Origin: Phaseolus vulgaris
Taxonomy: Eukaryota; Streptophyta; Magnoliopsida; Fabales; Fabaceae
Reading direction: 5' to 3'
NCBI RefSeq assembly: GCF_000499845.2
Contig: NC_023753.2
Coordinates: 7,889,791 to 7,953,790, forward strand
DNA: 64,000 bases
The translations under genes and the position numbers were made by a program. Shown here piece by piece: positions 14,476-27,624 of the stretch; the first letter of the stretch is position 1; each line of letters starts with the position of its first letter. The notes beneath the pieces are model-generated. The model searched no databases. It was not told the origin of the DNA and saw only the letters and a list, made by a program, of their open reading frames with translations.

Positions 14476-15480
14476 GTGAAAAGTCAATTTTAACCATTTA
14501 AAATTATTTAGATAACCCTAAATGAAGCGTAATCTCATCTTTTTAAATAACCTCAATTGCACCCCCCACACCCCATACCTTCATTCCGGTTGAACATTTC
14601 CATTCTTTTCTAGTCCCAACATTTGAGAAAGTAGTTCCATCATTTGAGCATGTCTAAGAGGGTTGACGAGATGATTCATTGTATTCAACGTTTCCTAGTG
14701 CAAACAATTTTTTTTTTAGTTTTGTAATTTATATTTGCATCTCATTGGTTTTTTTCTAGGGTTTTAGGTTTTCGGATTGTACAATCCATAAGGTATTCCC
14801 AAATCTGGAGATACCTTTTAGATTGTATAATCCAAAAGCCTTTTGAAAAAAATGTTTTTGGGTTGTACAATTTGAAACACATTTTTAATTAAGGGGGTGT
14901 TACGGACTTTACAATCCGGTATCCACACAAAAATGCGAATGAAAACACAACCACCGCCAGTAAAAATAACACAAAACTTACCTCAACCACCAAGGTTCAC
15001 CACTTGAAAATTAGGAAAAAAACATCACAATCTCCACCATATTAAAAAAACTATTGTTGGAATTAAAAAAAAAATATGAAGGTGCAGGGGAAATGTATAA
15101 AGGTATAGGGAGAATTTTTCTTTGAAAAGTTGTAAAAAAATATTTTGAATGCCAGCTTTTACAAGTAAATTAAGCCACTTCATTGTTGGGCTTATACATA
15201 GTCGTGCAAACACAAACTTACAAATTTAATCCCCTTGCGTGGATTTCGAGGTGAAAGGCTTATGTACCTACCCAGAATATAAGGAAAATACATTTCTTTC
15301 TTATTACATTACATTTAACTCGGTAACTGGGTATTGTACTGGACAGAAGTGTTCGGGACCTCAGTCCAAGCATATGAGTATGGTTAACTCGGTTTTTGGG
15401 CCCAAAGGGCGGGTCATGGGTTCGACCCAGTTTCATTGGTAAGCCCGATGGAGAATAAATTAAATAGAGAAAATAATAAG
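14476..15480. other. Spacer, no gene seen
   Basis: Mixed AT-rich sequence. At 15405-15430 there is a short tRNA T-arm-like string (GGGTTCGACCC) without a matching acceptor stem. No coding region can be supported. Confidence 0.45.
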
Positions 15481-15489
15481 TTTGGTCAT

Positions 15490-16030
15490 ATAGTGATATA
15501 AAGTTGTTAGTTAATATATATATGTTAGAATAGAATATATGTGAATATACACTAGTTAAATAAATGTATGTATAAAGCTGTTAGTTGAATATATAAAGCT
15601 GATAAATAAGTGGAGAGCACCCGAGAATAAATGTGCATGAGATTCTCTTCTATTGTTAGCACCGTGAGTAAATGTGCACGTGAACAAAATATTTTCCTGT
15701 TGTTAGCACCCAAACATGAAAGGTGCACGTGAGCAGGTGATTTCCTGTTATTATTTTATACTTTCAGTAGAGATTATATTCTCGTGAGTGAAAGTGGTTA
15801 GAGGAATAACTATAAAAGGGGCTTGAGACCCCAGTAAATGTATGTTGTTTCTGAGTACTAGAGACTTAAACTGTTTATTATTTTGTATGCTCTCACTGAC
15901 TTAATCATCAGAGTGTGATCAATAGGTAGAGTCCCTTCTTCTTCAACGGAGCGTTATTCCAGTGCACCAAGAGGAGACAAATTTGAAGCAGAGGTTGTCC
16001 ATCCAGTCAACCGACGAGAACAAGTATTTA
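15490..16030 (+). mobile_element. Probable solo LTR, ends not fixed
   Basis: The stretch has LTR-like layout: an AT-rich front with TATGTTAGAATAG-type repeats, a TATA-like CTATAAAAGGGGC at about 15810, then a U5-like part with CTCACTGACTTAATCATCAG and GAGTGTGATCAATAGG, ending near GACGAGAACA at about 16022. No retroelement protein domain follows on either side, which suggests a solo LTR. Exact borders and a target duplication could not be identified. Confidence 0.4.
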
Positions 16031-17155
16031 ATACCATAATGGTACAATTAAGACACTCTATACTGCCAAAATAGCTACATTATGACCATAATAGCCGTTT
16101 TAATACTTCATCAATGTTTCTATACAACGACATAAACCAATAAATACATGATGACTTCTAGAAAAGTTAAATAGACTTTTGCAGGTGAACCTCCGTTCTA
16201 TCCTTGTAATCAATGTACACTATAAATCAATCTACAATCAATATACCTCAGAACTCGAACTCTTCTAATCCATTCTCAATAAGAAGAACAAATTTATGAT
16301 ATTTTATTTTAAATTTTAGTATTACTAATTCAAGTTTTGTATTCATAATTGATTGCTTTGTCTCATGTACACAAAAATATAAATTACAAGTTTAGATGAC
16401 ATTAATGCATTTGACTCGGTATTATTTTATTGAAAGAAAAAGAGATGGACAATTTCATGGTAAAATATGTGGCAACATGTGTTCAGGAGTTTGCAAGCAA
16501 CGCTAAACCCTTGGTCCTAATTTTCTCAATTTACTTAAAAAGCCACATAGAAATACTAAGAGAGCATTTAAGTTTGAGAATGCAGGATTACTTAAGCCTG
16601 ATTTCCAAAATATGGTGAGTGAAAGTTGACCTAGGGGATCTCATGAAGATCTGTGAATCAATATTGAAAAATGATAAAAAAATTTAAGGGATGGAGGTTA
16701 CAAGCCAGAAAACAATACATAGCCGCAATAAGAAGTGTAGAGGGAGATGGAGGCATTGTGGGATAAGGAGGATTTGCACTTAGTACAAGAATTACATGAA
16801 AAGACTATAAAAATCTAACCCATTCTATCCAACTCATTCTTCCCAAACAAAGTAAATCAAGACTCGTCTTGCAAATGTAACGTGGCAATTATGAGTTGTC
16901 AATTTTTTGTAATGATACAATTACATCAAACAAGATAACATACATGTCTAGTGGTTACAAGAGGATGACAATGATCAAGAAAAGTCCATGATACCGAACA
17001 CTAAATCCTCACTTCAGGGGTATTTGCAGGAAGCCTCATCACGTGATGTACATAATTGTATGACTCCAAAACTAATACCGAGAATACCAGAATACTTGCA
17101 AGTTTAAAACCGTGTGACATTCTAAAAAAGTGGGTCGCCAGAAGATCATCCATGA
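16031..17155. other. Spacer and 3' region of the PAP2_C gene
   Basis: No gene recognised. The last few hundred bases likely include the 3' untranslated region of the leftward-reading gene that stops at 17156. A 62-residue open frame at 16430 has no recognisable domain. Confidence 0.45.
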
Positions 17156-19616
17156 TCATCCATCACTTGTCAATATGAAAGCCAGAACAACAACGGTGAG
17201 TGCAAAGACAATGGTGGCACTACGAAACAACCGTGCATATTTAATTCCAGTCGGATCCTTTCTTTCTTCACTGCTTAACTCAATCTCTTTGAGAAGCTCC
17301 CTCACTCTGTCCATGTCCGAGTCTTTTGAAGCTTGGATTAGTCTGCTTTGAATCGTCTCCAGCTTGGTCAGACTCCTATTACTTGACGTAGCCTCATGTG
17401 ACCATATAAAACCCGTCATCTTCCACAAGAGGATCCCTACATAGATGGCTACAATGCAGTCTACAGTGTAATGATGACGTTCTCGTATTTCTCTTTGGGC
17501 ACTATGCATCAAAAGAAGCCATACAAGAGCAGAACTGAAACCTCCATATGCTTCCTGCAGTTATTATAGTATAGAAAGAAAAATCGAAAGGTAAGCTCCT
17601 GCTAACAAAATCAACTGCAAACAATCAAAAGATGAAAACACAAGGCAGTCTTGAAATTAATTCAAATCATACTGTCCAAGCCATGGCTGTGAGTACGGCA
17701 ACAAGCATGTGGCCGCTGTATAGGAGATCATTGCAGCCACCTCCAGCTTTCTTTAACAGATTGTACCATGAAGGTCCTTCGGACACAGTGGGTCGCAAAA
17801 AATCAATCAGAAAGTTCATTGAACCCCAATCTGGCTGGTAGTCACCAACTGGTTTTCCAATGTCAACTAAGAAAAAAAAGTATGTTAATTTGGAAGACCG
17901 TCTGATCCAAGCAAAATGTCCCTAAAGATGGACAGGTTCATACAGACATATTATCCAGCGGAGAGTAAAAGCTATACTTGCGGATGATACATGAAATAAG
18001 AAAATCTTAATTCATGCATGTCCAAAGAAACTCCAAATGGCTGCAAATAATTCCAGGGTCCAAAACCTAATAATTTTTAGGTTCAATTCAAAGTTGATGT
18101 TTCTAGTCAACGAAGTTCATGAAAAATAAACGAAGAGTGTCTTTAATCAGAATCACAAGTCTTGTAAATTTGTAAACATTATGGGCCATAACATAAGCAC
18201 TCCCAGATTAAATCAGTAAATGGTATGAGAACATTACTTTGTAAGTTAAAAGCAGTTGCTAGAACCCAGCAAAAATAATATCCTACATACCATAAGCTGT
18301 ATCTAGCTTTATCACCCGGCTGATAGCATCATGATCTGTAGCATAGGGAACATAATACTTCTGGGCCCAAGGATGAGGATACCCCGGAACTCTGAACCGA
18401 GAACCAGCACACCAAGGACGGGCTGATGGCAAAATTGTAGACGCAAAAGTTATGGCACGAAGAAGGCGGCCAACTCCCATGGTAAACATATATCTAGCCC
18501 CTAATCCGAGGCCCGGAGCTTTCACAGAATCAAATAGCACCGAGAACGCCAGCATCATAAACAACATCAAGAAATGGTGCAGTCCTATGATTCGAGCTCT
18601 TAATATCTTAACAATAGGACTGGGAAGTTTCTCATTTAATGCCAATAGAAACCATTGACCCGTATCTGGAAGCGGAGGTGTATTCCTGTCAGAAAAAAAA
18701 AAGGATTTTATTTTCAAATAGAAATCACAACACTCGATTGAAGTTAAGTTCATGTAAAAATAACGATGGCACACTCTCTACCACACCTGGATTATCTTTA
18801 TTGTGATTTACGTTAACGGAGAATTACTCAAAACCTTATGGCCCGTTGTTAATATTGTAATTTTCAAATTGAAATTACCAATGCCAGTGATCTTGTTTAA
18901 TGCACTTATGTTAGCTTGTTGATGCTTACTTCTTGCTACTTGTGCTAGTAACAGATTCTCTGAAATATTCTTTCCGAGTTTTCAATCTTAAAGTTAAATT
19001 TTTATCGAAAATGGTAAAATCAGAAGTTCGTTAATAAATTAATTAAGAACTGAAATCAACACTAATAATTTTTTGTCATTATTACTAATTGTCACAGAGA
19101 CATTAATACAAGTTATCTTATTTTAGCCAAACAGATATTACTTAAAGCATCCAAAAGCCGTTGAATCTAAAATATTATTACTAAATACAAATCTGCGCCT
19201 ACCACCAAAACGAGATCCACTTTCCAAAATCTAATCAAGATCAACGAGATAAGAAACATCGGTGATCTACACATTGCAATGAACAGAAGAAGGAACGGCA
19301 ACGGAGTTGGGTAGAGAGACAGTTACCGGTGCCAGTCGAGGCCGAGGACGGCGGTGACGGAGCGGACGGAGAGGGCTTCAAAGAGAAGTGCGGAAAGCAT
19401 GAAGAGCATGGAGGCGACGAACGGAATCGCCGAACGGAACTCGGCGGACCAGTGACGGTAGGAGGGGACGCGGACCACAGCGGCGAGGGCGAGGAGGGAC
19501 CACAGCGCCGGTTGCAGCCAAGAGTGCCACGTCGGGGACAGGTGGCGCAGGTAGTCGACGGTGATGTAGGACATGGCGGCTATGGCCAGGCCGGCGTTCT
19601 TCGCCGGCCACCGCAT
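17156..19616 (-). CDS. Sphingomyelin-synthase-like (PAP2_C) membrane protein
   Basis: Multi-span membrane protein of the sphingomyelin synthase-like/PAP2 C-terminal family, 425 residues, similar to Arabidopsis At1g43580 by recollection. Exons on the minus strand: 19616-19327, 18685-18291, 17866-17673 and 17554-17156. All introns are GT-AG and frame-consistent. Several hydrophobic segments lie in residues 8-90, 125-150 and 300-345, with another at the C-terminal end. The family's catalytic motifs are visible: CNDLLYSGHMLV (His281) and HHYTVDCIVAIYVGILLW (His321 and Asp325). These form the expected His-His-Asp lipid phosphotransferase set, so an active enzyme in the Golgi or another endomembrane is likely. 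The natural substrate in plants is not clear to me. Exon 1 is strikingly GC-rich compared with its surroundings. The start at 19616 is the first ATG in the frame; an ATG at residue 15 is possible. Confidence 0.85.
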
Positions 19617-21090
19617 GGGCTGCGAGTGAGAGTGAGGAATCGAAGAGTGTTGGAAGTGAAGACTGACTGGAAGAGTAGAATTGAGCTGAGGCGGACTTTC
19701 AGGGGAAGTGGGTATTTAAAAATATAAAAATTACTAAATCTTTACTTTTAAAATAACCAGAATATTTATTACGTTTGTATCTTATTTCCTTTCTTTTGAT
19801 GTCTTCTATTGTATCTGTTATTTTCTATTTTGTCGTTTTATCGGTAAGATATGTGTGTCATGATATTATGACGCTTAAGTTTAAAGGTTGGAGTATTAGA
19901 TGTTTGGGATATAAATTCTATTACCTTCTTTTAGAAAGAGGTCATCTATTTATAACTACAATTTTAAACTTCAGGATATACAAATTAATGGATATAGTCA
20001 ATAAAACTCAATGATTCGTTAATCATTGTTTACGTGTAGTTATTGCATAATAATTACTTAATAATATTATTTAATGATGTGTTTATTTTTAATTTTTTTT
20101 CAATTACTCTTCTATCAACAAATGCAATACAAGTAACCCCACTAATGAGGATACATAGAATAATTTTTTAATTATTTGATAATAATATAAAACAAAAAAA
20201 TATTTTAGCTCATTTGCATCAAGTTTAAAATTCTTTTTTCTATAGCATTCATCCGGAGGAACATGTGAGAATAATAGGTAAAAGTTGATTAGTAGCATAT
20301 TACTACAAATGTCATACTAATTTTCATAAATTTAAAATCCATAATACCAATTGTTTAGAAATACCATTTAGTTTATTTTAATTAAATATTATTTAGTTGT
20401 CTCTATTTGAGCAACCTTAATTAATTTTGTTTTTATTTGACAAAAATCGATACGATTTTTATAAGGTTTTTTTTTAATGAAATTCAATGGAATCTATATA
20501 AACCATGTTTTCATCCATAGGATAGTACCCGAATCTTTAAAAAATTCGATTATATTTGAATTGTCCATTTTCAAATAATATCCACAATAATCACAAATAT
20601 TTTTTTTTTTTATAATTTAATTTATAAAAAGTTTCACATTCAATCCACAAATGCGTCAATTTTTGGCTTTCATGGAGATTTTTTAGAATTTTCTCTTATA
20701 GTGGAATCAATATCATTTGTATCATTTGTACTAGTTATGAAACTCAAACTACAATTCTCACTTTCACTACTAAAAAAAGTAACTATAAAAAAACCATCAT
20801 TGGATTTGTTAATATTACCAAAAATACAACTATCAATAAAAATTTGAGAATGAAAATAACTATCAATGGAACTATGAATGTTATTGTTCTAACAACTAAA
20901 TGAAGTATTACTAATCACTCTTAATAACAACATTAAGATATCTAGAAAAAAAAAATTGTTCACTTATAAAAGAGTAATTGTTGTTAATATCCAAAGTTTT
21001 TTTTTCACTATCTAAACATATTGAATAACTATTCCTATTATCATATTTAACTAAAAAAGTTTTATCAACACCTACTAAATAATCAAAAGA

Positions 21091-21207
21091 GTTATAACTA
21101 GAATTATCACGTTTAGACTGGTATTCTCAACAGATCAAGACTCTCAAAGTTATAACTAGAATTATCACGTTTAGACTGGTATTCTCAACAGGATCAAGAC
21201 TCTCCAT
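21091..21207. repeat. Two-copy tandem repeat, 58 bp
   Basis: Two nearly identical copies of a unit that starts GTTATAACTAGAATTATCAC and ends CAAGACTCTC. They differ by one extra G in the second copy, so the duplication is probably recent. Confidence 0.9.
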
Positions 21208-21282
21208 TAATTTCTTTCTTTAATTCACACCTGTATTCTAACTTTCTATTAAGTAACATAGAATTGAAATACCATTTTCCAT

Positions 21283-21360
21283 AAATTTTTTTCCTATATT
21301 TACATAAAATATAATAAATGTAAATTTTTTTCCTATATTTACATAAAATATAATAAATGT
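21283..21360. repeat. Two-copy tandem repeat, 39 bp
   Basis: Unit with TTTTTTTCCTATATTTACAT and AAAATATAATAAATGT, present twice in a row with almost no difference. Confidence 0.85.
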
Positions 21361-22228
21361 ATCTAATCAAGTACTTATGTGTATTAGGATGTTCGACCTC
21401 GGATAGTATAATATTATTGAAACATTATTAAAAAAATAAATTAAAATTAGACTAGTTGTCGAATTATTAACTAAATCAGGCTTTACTATTTAAATTAAAG
21501 ATGGTGCATGTGTAATTTGATAAATCAGAGTATTATTATTTTGAAATATGTAGGGGTTGCTAATTTCCAAGATAATCCAGAAGAACAACAATAGCTCCTG
21601 TTTTCACATAGTTCAAAGACATAGATCAGCATCAAGCGTACGGGTGGTAAGGAGGACAAGCTCCAACATTAATAACATCAACCACATCCAAGTAATTTGG
21701 GCTTCTTAGTTACAGTTATTTTCATAATAGAATATAATATTTTAAAAACGTGTTTTTAGTTTTTCACGTTTTATATAAATTTTTAAAATAGTTTTAAACC
21801 ATAAATTAAACGTAATTAAAATGAAATACTTGTGTCTAATAACAAGATCAAAAGCAATATATACATACAAAGATATTGACATCAACTTTATATAAGGAAC
21901 ACTATATCTCCCACCTTTTAAAAGCCAAAAATAAAGTAGCAGGAGAAAAAAATGAAGGCAAGCTACACAAAATTCCTGCATGATATTATTATGAACTATG
22001 AAATTTGGAAACATACAGAAGCATACTATTTGGACCAACCGCTACATGAATGTTGTTACCCTTATCTATCACTATTGACACAACCTATACCTGGGGTGGG
22101 GGGATGTATATCAAATATACATTATACATTAATGAATGGAATACTAAAAAAGCAAAACGCTATGCAGCCTACAAACTGTAATTCTATAATGAATCAATGA
22201 AAATGAAAACGCAATCAATGCACAAAAG

Positions 22229-25200
22229 CTACACACCACCACAAGGAGCACAACAGAATCTTCCAAGTTGGAGAAAAAACCACTGCAAAGGATTCAAGTG
22301 TTCATCCTCCTCCAGAGATGGGGTTGGCAACGGCAACTCATCAGGCAGATGTCGATGGAATGCATCAACTGCAGCAGCAACACCATCTTCATTCTCAATC
22401 CACTTAGCAATTTCCTTTGCTCGAGACTTCACCTAAACATTTATTATCCACTAACTATCAATATTATTAGCTAAACCATGACCCCATGATTTTGCTTGAA
22501 TAACACTAGTATTATATTTTGTTTATTAAATATGCTGGAGGGAAAAGAAGTGGGCGTATATTTTTTATTTTTAAAATCCTTGCTCTTTGGAAGTATAAAA
22601 GAGGGATGAAAAGAATTTAATTTCACCTCTGGCTGGAGCATGAATCTAATGGCATTTGATAAATTCTCAACGTTGAGCTGAGATATTGGGATTGGAGCGG
22701 GTCCCAATTCTTTCTGATATATTATCTCTCCCCAAAAGAATTGATCTCCAAAGAATGGAACTATGGTTGTTGGACACTGCAAGTATGGTAGTATTCATAT
22801 TATAAAAAAAACAGAAGCAAAAACTTTTTTTTTTAATTTTAAAAGCACCATAATTATGTTGCCATTAAATTCTAACACATTCAAAGAATCCTCGGATTAT
22901 GTAAAAGAAAAATATCCAAGATACTATTGAACATTAATTACCCCAGCTTTTAATCCTGTAGCCGTGGTTCCAGCTCCACCATGATGCACCTGCAAAATTG
23001 TGCCAAAATATCTTCTAGTTAATAGCATACCAAAATAATTTCCACCAACCCCTTTCTCTCCCCCCTCATTCTCTTAGTTTTCTCTCCGAAGAACTTATCG
23101 CAGCTAAAATTTGAATTGTGAAATTAAGAATCAAAGTAAAAAAAGGCTTAAACCAGCATTGAGTAAACCACACTGACAAACTCCAAAGCTTTTCCATATA
23201 AACCCACACGTAAAGATAAATTCAAACTCACCACAGCAGAGCATTGAGGAAACAGCCAATCGTGAGGGCATTCCTCCAGAAGGAAAACGTTGTCAGAAAG
23301 TTCTGCCACTGCATAATGGAAAACAAAATGCAATTGAAACTAATGTCACCTAAAATGAATTGAAACAAAATGTATGATTTTCTGAAAGCGTATCACAAAA
23401 CATGTCCCGAGAAAAAATATCTATTCTTCAAAGTTAAGGCCAACAAAAAGCAAACAATTCAACAGAAAGTTCTCACTGAATCAAGTGATTACTGGACAAA
23501 AAATTGATAATATTAATGAAAATTTTGAGGAATGTCTTAGTCTTCGATACACTAGCTGACAAAACATATAGAAACAAGGGGGGTAAACGTTAAAGCATAT
23601 GAAATAAACTGAAATATTCAATGTTTAGGTTACTTGCCAATTGGCTGTGTGAAATTGCCTTTATTCTGCTTATCCTCCTTAAGATTACTAAATAATACTT
23701 TAGGAAAAACGTTTATATGGTGATCTTTACACAGTTCACTCATCCTTTATGCTCTGTTCAGTTGAGAAGAACGGAAGAGGGAGAGAGGATAAAATTAATG
23801 TGTTGTTGATTAGTGTGGAAGAAAGAGAGTAGAAAGAGTTTTAAAATAGATGGACCCGCTATACCATTTCCCGCTATACCATTTCTATCTGTCGTTTCAT
23901 ATCTTTCCTATTTCTCTTCAACCAAACAGCTTTAATTTCTATTTTATTTTTCACTTATTTCCACTCACCATTTTTATTTCCGTTCACCTTATTTTCTCTC
24001 TTCTCTATCAAAGAGGACCTTAGCTCCTACAAAACAAAATTATGTATGCTAACAAGAACACGAGTGAAAACAAATAATTCCGCTAACAAATGAAAATAAG
24101 TTTTATAATATTTCATATCACTAAGTTATTTTTATATACCCTTCTAAAGGTTGGAAATAGGCCTCTTCAGTTTGTAGAATCACATATTATAAAATCATTC
24201 ATCAGAAGATAACTTTTGAGCTTCAAAGAAAAAAAGTGACTAACAGAATGAGAAAATCTATCATACAACTAAAAAATGCAAATTTCTCAGGCTTTTTCAT
24301 GTACGCAAATTCGTAAAAGCCAAATAGAACTAAGTTTAAAAATTAGGAAGGGGTTAGTGGGGAGGGTTTGGACAACTTGCACGAGGTCATTAGGTTAAAC
24401 TTGGTAATACGGAACACATATCTCACTCATTCATTGACACTGGCACAAACAAATAAAACGTGAAACAAACAATTAATTATAACTTCCTCAAACGCAGTAA
24501 GTATTTTGAGAAAAAGGTACCGAATAGGTACAAAACAAAATTGGAATAAAACACTTACAATTCCCTAGATTGCCCCAACCCCGGTCAATAATTCCCCGCT
24601 GTTCCGTATCTCTTAGTGCCTCCAATATAACATCTGTTGTTCCTTTAGGATCTTCAAGAGGCTGAAAAAGAAAAACAAACTTTTTTAGAGGATTTCAAAA
24701 TTTTGCTAATAGTGTCATCGACTTATAAAATGTCACGTTCATGAGCTTACAAAGTTATGAGTATTGCTGAAAGTTATTGATAAAAATATGCCAATTGCAC
24801 ATTTGCACTGGTTCTATGATAACTATAACACCTCTTTATATGACATGTACAATCAGTGTACCCCGATTTATGCATGGTCAAGAAAATAATTAAAGGAAAT
24901 TATCTTGACCAGAGTCACATCTGTGGATCTACTAGTTCAGAAAGGTCAGAATCATGATAATAAGTAGTCATATTTTCTATACACACCAAAGGAACTAATC
25001 CTATAAGCTCAAGGAAAAGTGTTCTTCAGCGAGAGAAATTGGGAATTAGGATTTTTGATTGGGGATATAGATATTTATAATAATTAAAAAACAGCAATTA
25101 AATATTAATTACTGACACCTCAAGTTTTTAATTAATATTAAAAAACAGGATTTACAGATTAATTTCAATATTTAATTGCTGTTAATATTTAATTAAAATT

Positions 25201-27583
25201 TTGGAATAATTAGGCAACATGCGTACAGCAGCCACCATTCAAAGCCCGCCAAGTCACTGTCATTCCCGGCAGTGCCTCCATGAACACCATTTAATAACAT
25301 TCTTTGAGAATAAGATTTAGTTATTAGGATCTTTGGGTATCCTATTAGAAGATTGGAGAATTGGAGTAGAACATTTTATTCAATTCCTGACTACAACTTT
25401 TTTGATCCACTAGTTTGGGTTGCTTGTCTTGGTACTGTTTCCCTATAAGGCAGATCACCAAAGGAATTCAAGAATTCAGCCTCCACTGAATCTGAATATC
25501 GAGATTTTTGAGTAATCTTTCTGATTCTGCCCAATGTGGGATTGATAGCAGATTATATAATGAATAATCAACGCACAAACACAGTCCAAATGCAATGTAC
25601 AAAAATAGATTGTACCATTCTCAGGCATCAAATGTGTCACGTCTTGCAAAGAAAAAGTAACCTATAAATCTTGCATGAAACATCATGTTTCATTTACCTG
25701 AAGAAAAGTTTTCATCCTCCAAGTACGTAACAACTACTAATGCATTGTTTTGTTGGGCTAATTTACTATTTAGAAGGATTGTATTGAGATTATTTATAAG
25801 GAAAGTATTGAGACTTACATGAAACTCTAAAATATTTTAAAAACTTATTCGAGTTTTCATATTCAGGGAATAGAGACATCAAGATACAACTAAATTGGCA
25901 ATTTACTCTATTTTTTAAAAAAAGAAGCTCATTATTAAAGATAATTCATGAAATAATGACTTATAATTCAAGTGGAATTACCATACCATGCTCCCAAACC
26001 CAAAATACAAAGGAGGTGGCCCCTTTTTAATCCATTGGACAAAATCTTCCTGAGGTTGATACTTTGATGCAAGGCTCAAGAAGCAGTAACCAACAACATC
26101 AACTAAAGGGCCCCAATCTGCACATTTGTAAAATGTTATTAGTGCTACAGTAACAAATCCGGGACGCTGAGCAAAAACTGTCTACCAATCATGTAAGGTG
26201 GCTCTAGTAATTACTGTCAAGAATAATTTCTTCAAAAGGCTTAACATGTTAGGTGGAGATCCTTCAATGATTTTTTTATGTTAACATTTGTAAATAATAA
26301 TATTATTAACACAAAATGTTGACTGTACTTTATAGTTAATACTTGATACATGTGAAGTCTCTTCAATGCTTAAACTTGGACAAAAATTGATTGAAATCTG
26401 ATTTGAACCAAAGCAGTTACAAACGCCTTCCACTATAAATTCATATATTGTATAATAAGACTATTCAGTAATTAAATTTCAATAGATAACTTCATAATAT
26501 AGATTCACAATCCAAGTCAACAGTTACTGTGTTTTCAGTTCTCTAATAACAGCTATCCATTTGCTACTTCAATGACATAAAATGATTGCTCTTTAAAAAA
26601 AAAAGTATGAGGAAAGCATCAGATAATGTAACTAATGATGTAATCCTAGTCCATACCACTTGGTTTTGGAACAACATGAGGACTCCACATATAGCTAGTC
26701 GGTAAATGAGATATTGATCCACGATACATACTGAAGTATGCAATAGGAGCAAGCTTCAATGTCGATTTCCTGAAGTTATTAATAATTCTTCGCATTCCCC
26801 ACCATATCAGCAGATCTACAATTATATAGGACAGCTGGAGATGGGAAGGAAACATTGAAACAGGTATGTGTTGGTCTTGAGGTAGTCCAGCAAATGTTTA
26901 TAAAATTATCAAAATCAAAGTATATATTGTGTCAGCAAAGGACATACCCAATAACCAGCATTTTGAGGAACACGTACCAAAGGGTGGGGGAACTGATACG
27001 TTGGTCTGCATATTGAGAAGTTATTTAAGTGACCTCAAATATTTAAAGAAAGCTCTGAGAAGTGATGCTAAAAGAATGTCGCATTTTATCTGAATATTTG
27101 AAGATACAGTTTGGTTTTAATTAAAACACTACTGTACTACTTTATCAATTCAACAATTAGAAAAGTATCTATATCTTGTTATGAAACTTTATCTTTCTCA
27201 CATAAAGTAACAGCTTATATAAAATTAAAACTCACGTCCATGGCATTGTGAAGAAGATATGGAGGGGCACCCCAAGGGCTTCAGCAACATGTACATGTCC
27301 TGCAAACAGGGATCACGAGATATAATATATCTATTTTACTCCAAAAATAAACATGTGTAAGTTCAGGAAAATTTGCAAATATTGAAGTTGTAAACAAACA
27401 AAAATATTCTGCTAAAATGAAAAAGATTTATTTTCTTAAAAATATTACAGAATTCAACAACATTCATATGGACTTGGCAAACATATTTTAAAGAAGTTGC
27501 ATTATTCTTCAGGCTTTGAATGTGAAAACCCCCTGAATTTCATACTTCAAGGTTGGTAATTACTCTTGTATTACTGTTGTTCC

Positions 27584-27624
<41 letters not shown>

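Larger units (their letters stand above)
19617..22228. other. AT-rich spacer between two minus-strand genes
   Basis: The first part holds the presumed promoter of the PAP2_C gene; the last part, the 3' untranslated region of the sterol glucosyltransferase gene. In between lie AT-rich sequence and two small tandem duplications (listed separately). No gene seen. Confidence 0.45.

Noticed and set aside
15380..15440. tRNA-like or SINE-like string with GGGTTCGACCC (T-arm or B-box like)
   Set aside because: No acceptor stem, anticodon arm or convincing A box at the right spacing, and no A-tail or target duplication for a SINE.
16430..16618. 62-residue plus-strand frame
   Set aside because: Has no recognisable domain and no supporting gene structure.
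19329..19727. 132-residue plus-strand frame rich in Gly, Glu and Arg
   Set aside because: Shadow of the GC-rich first exon of the PAP2_C gene on the other strand.
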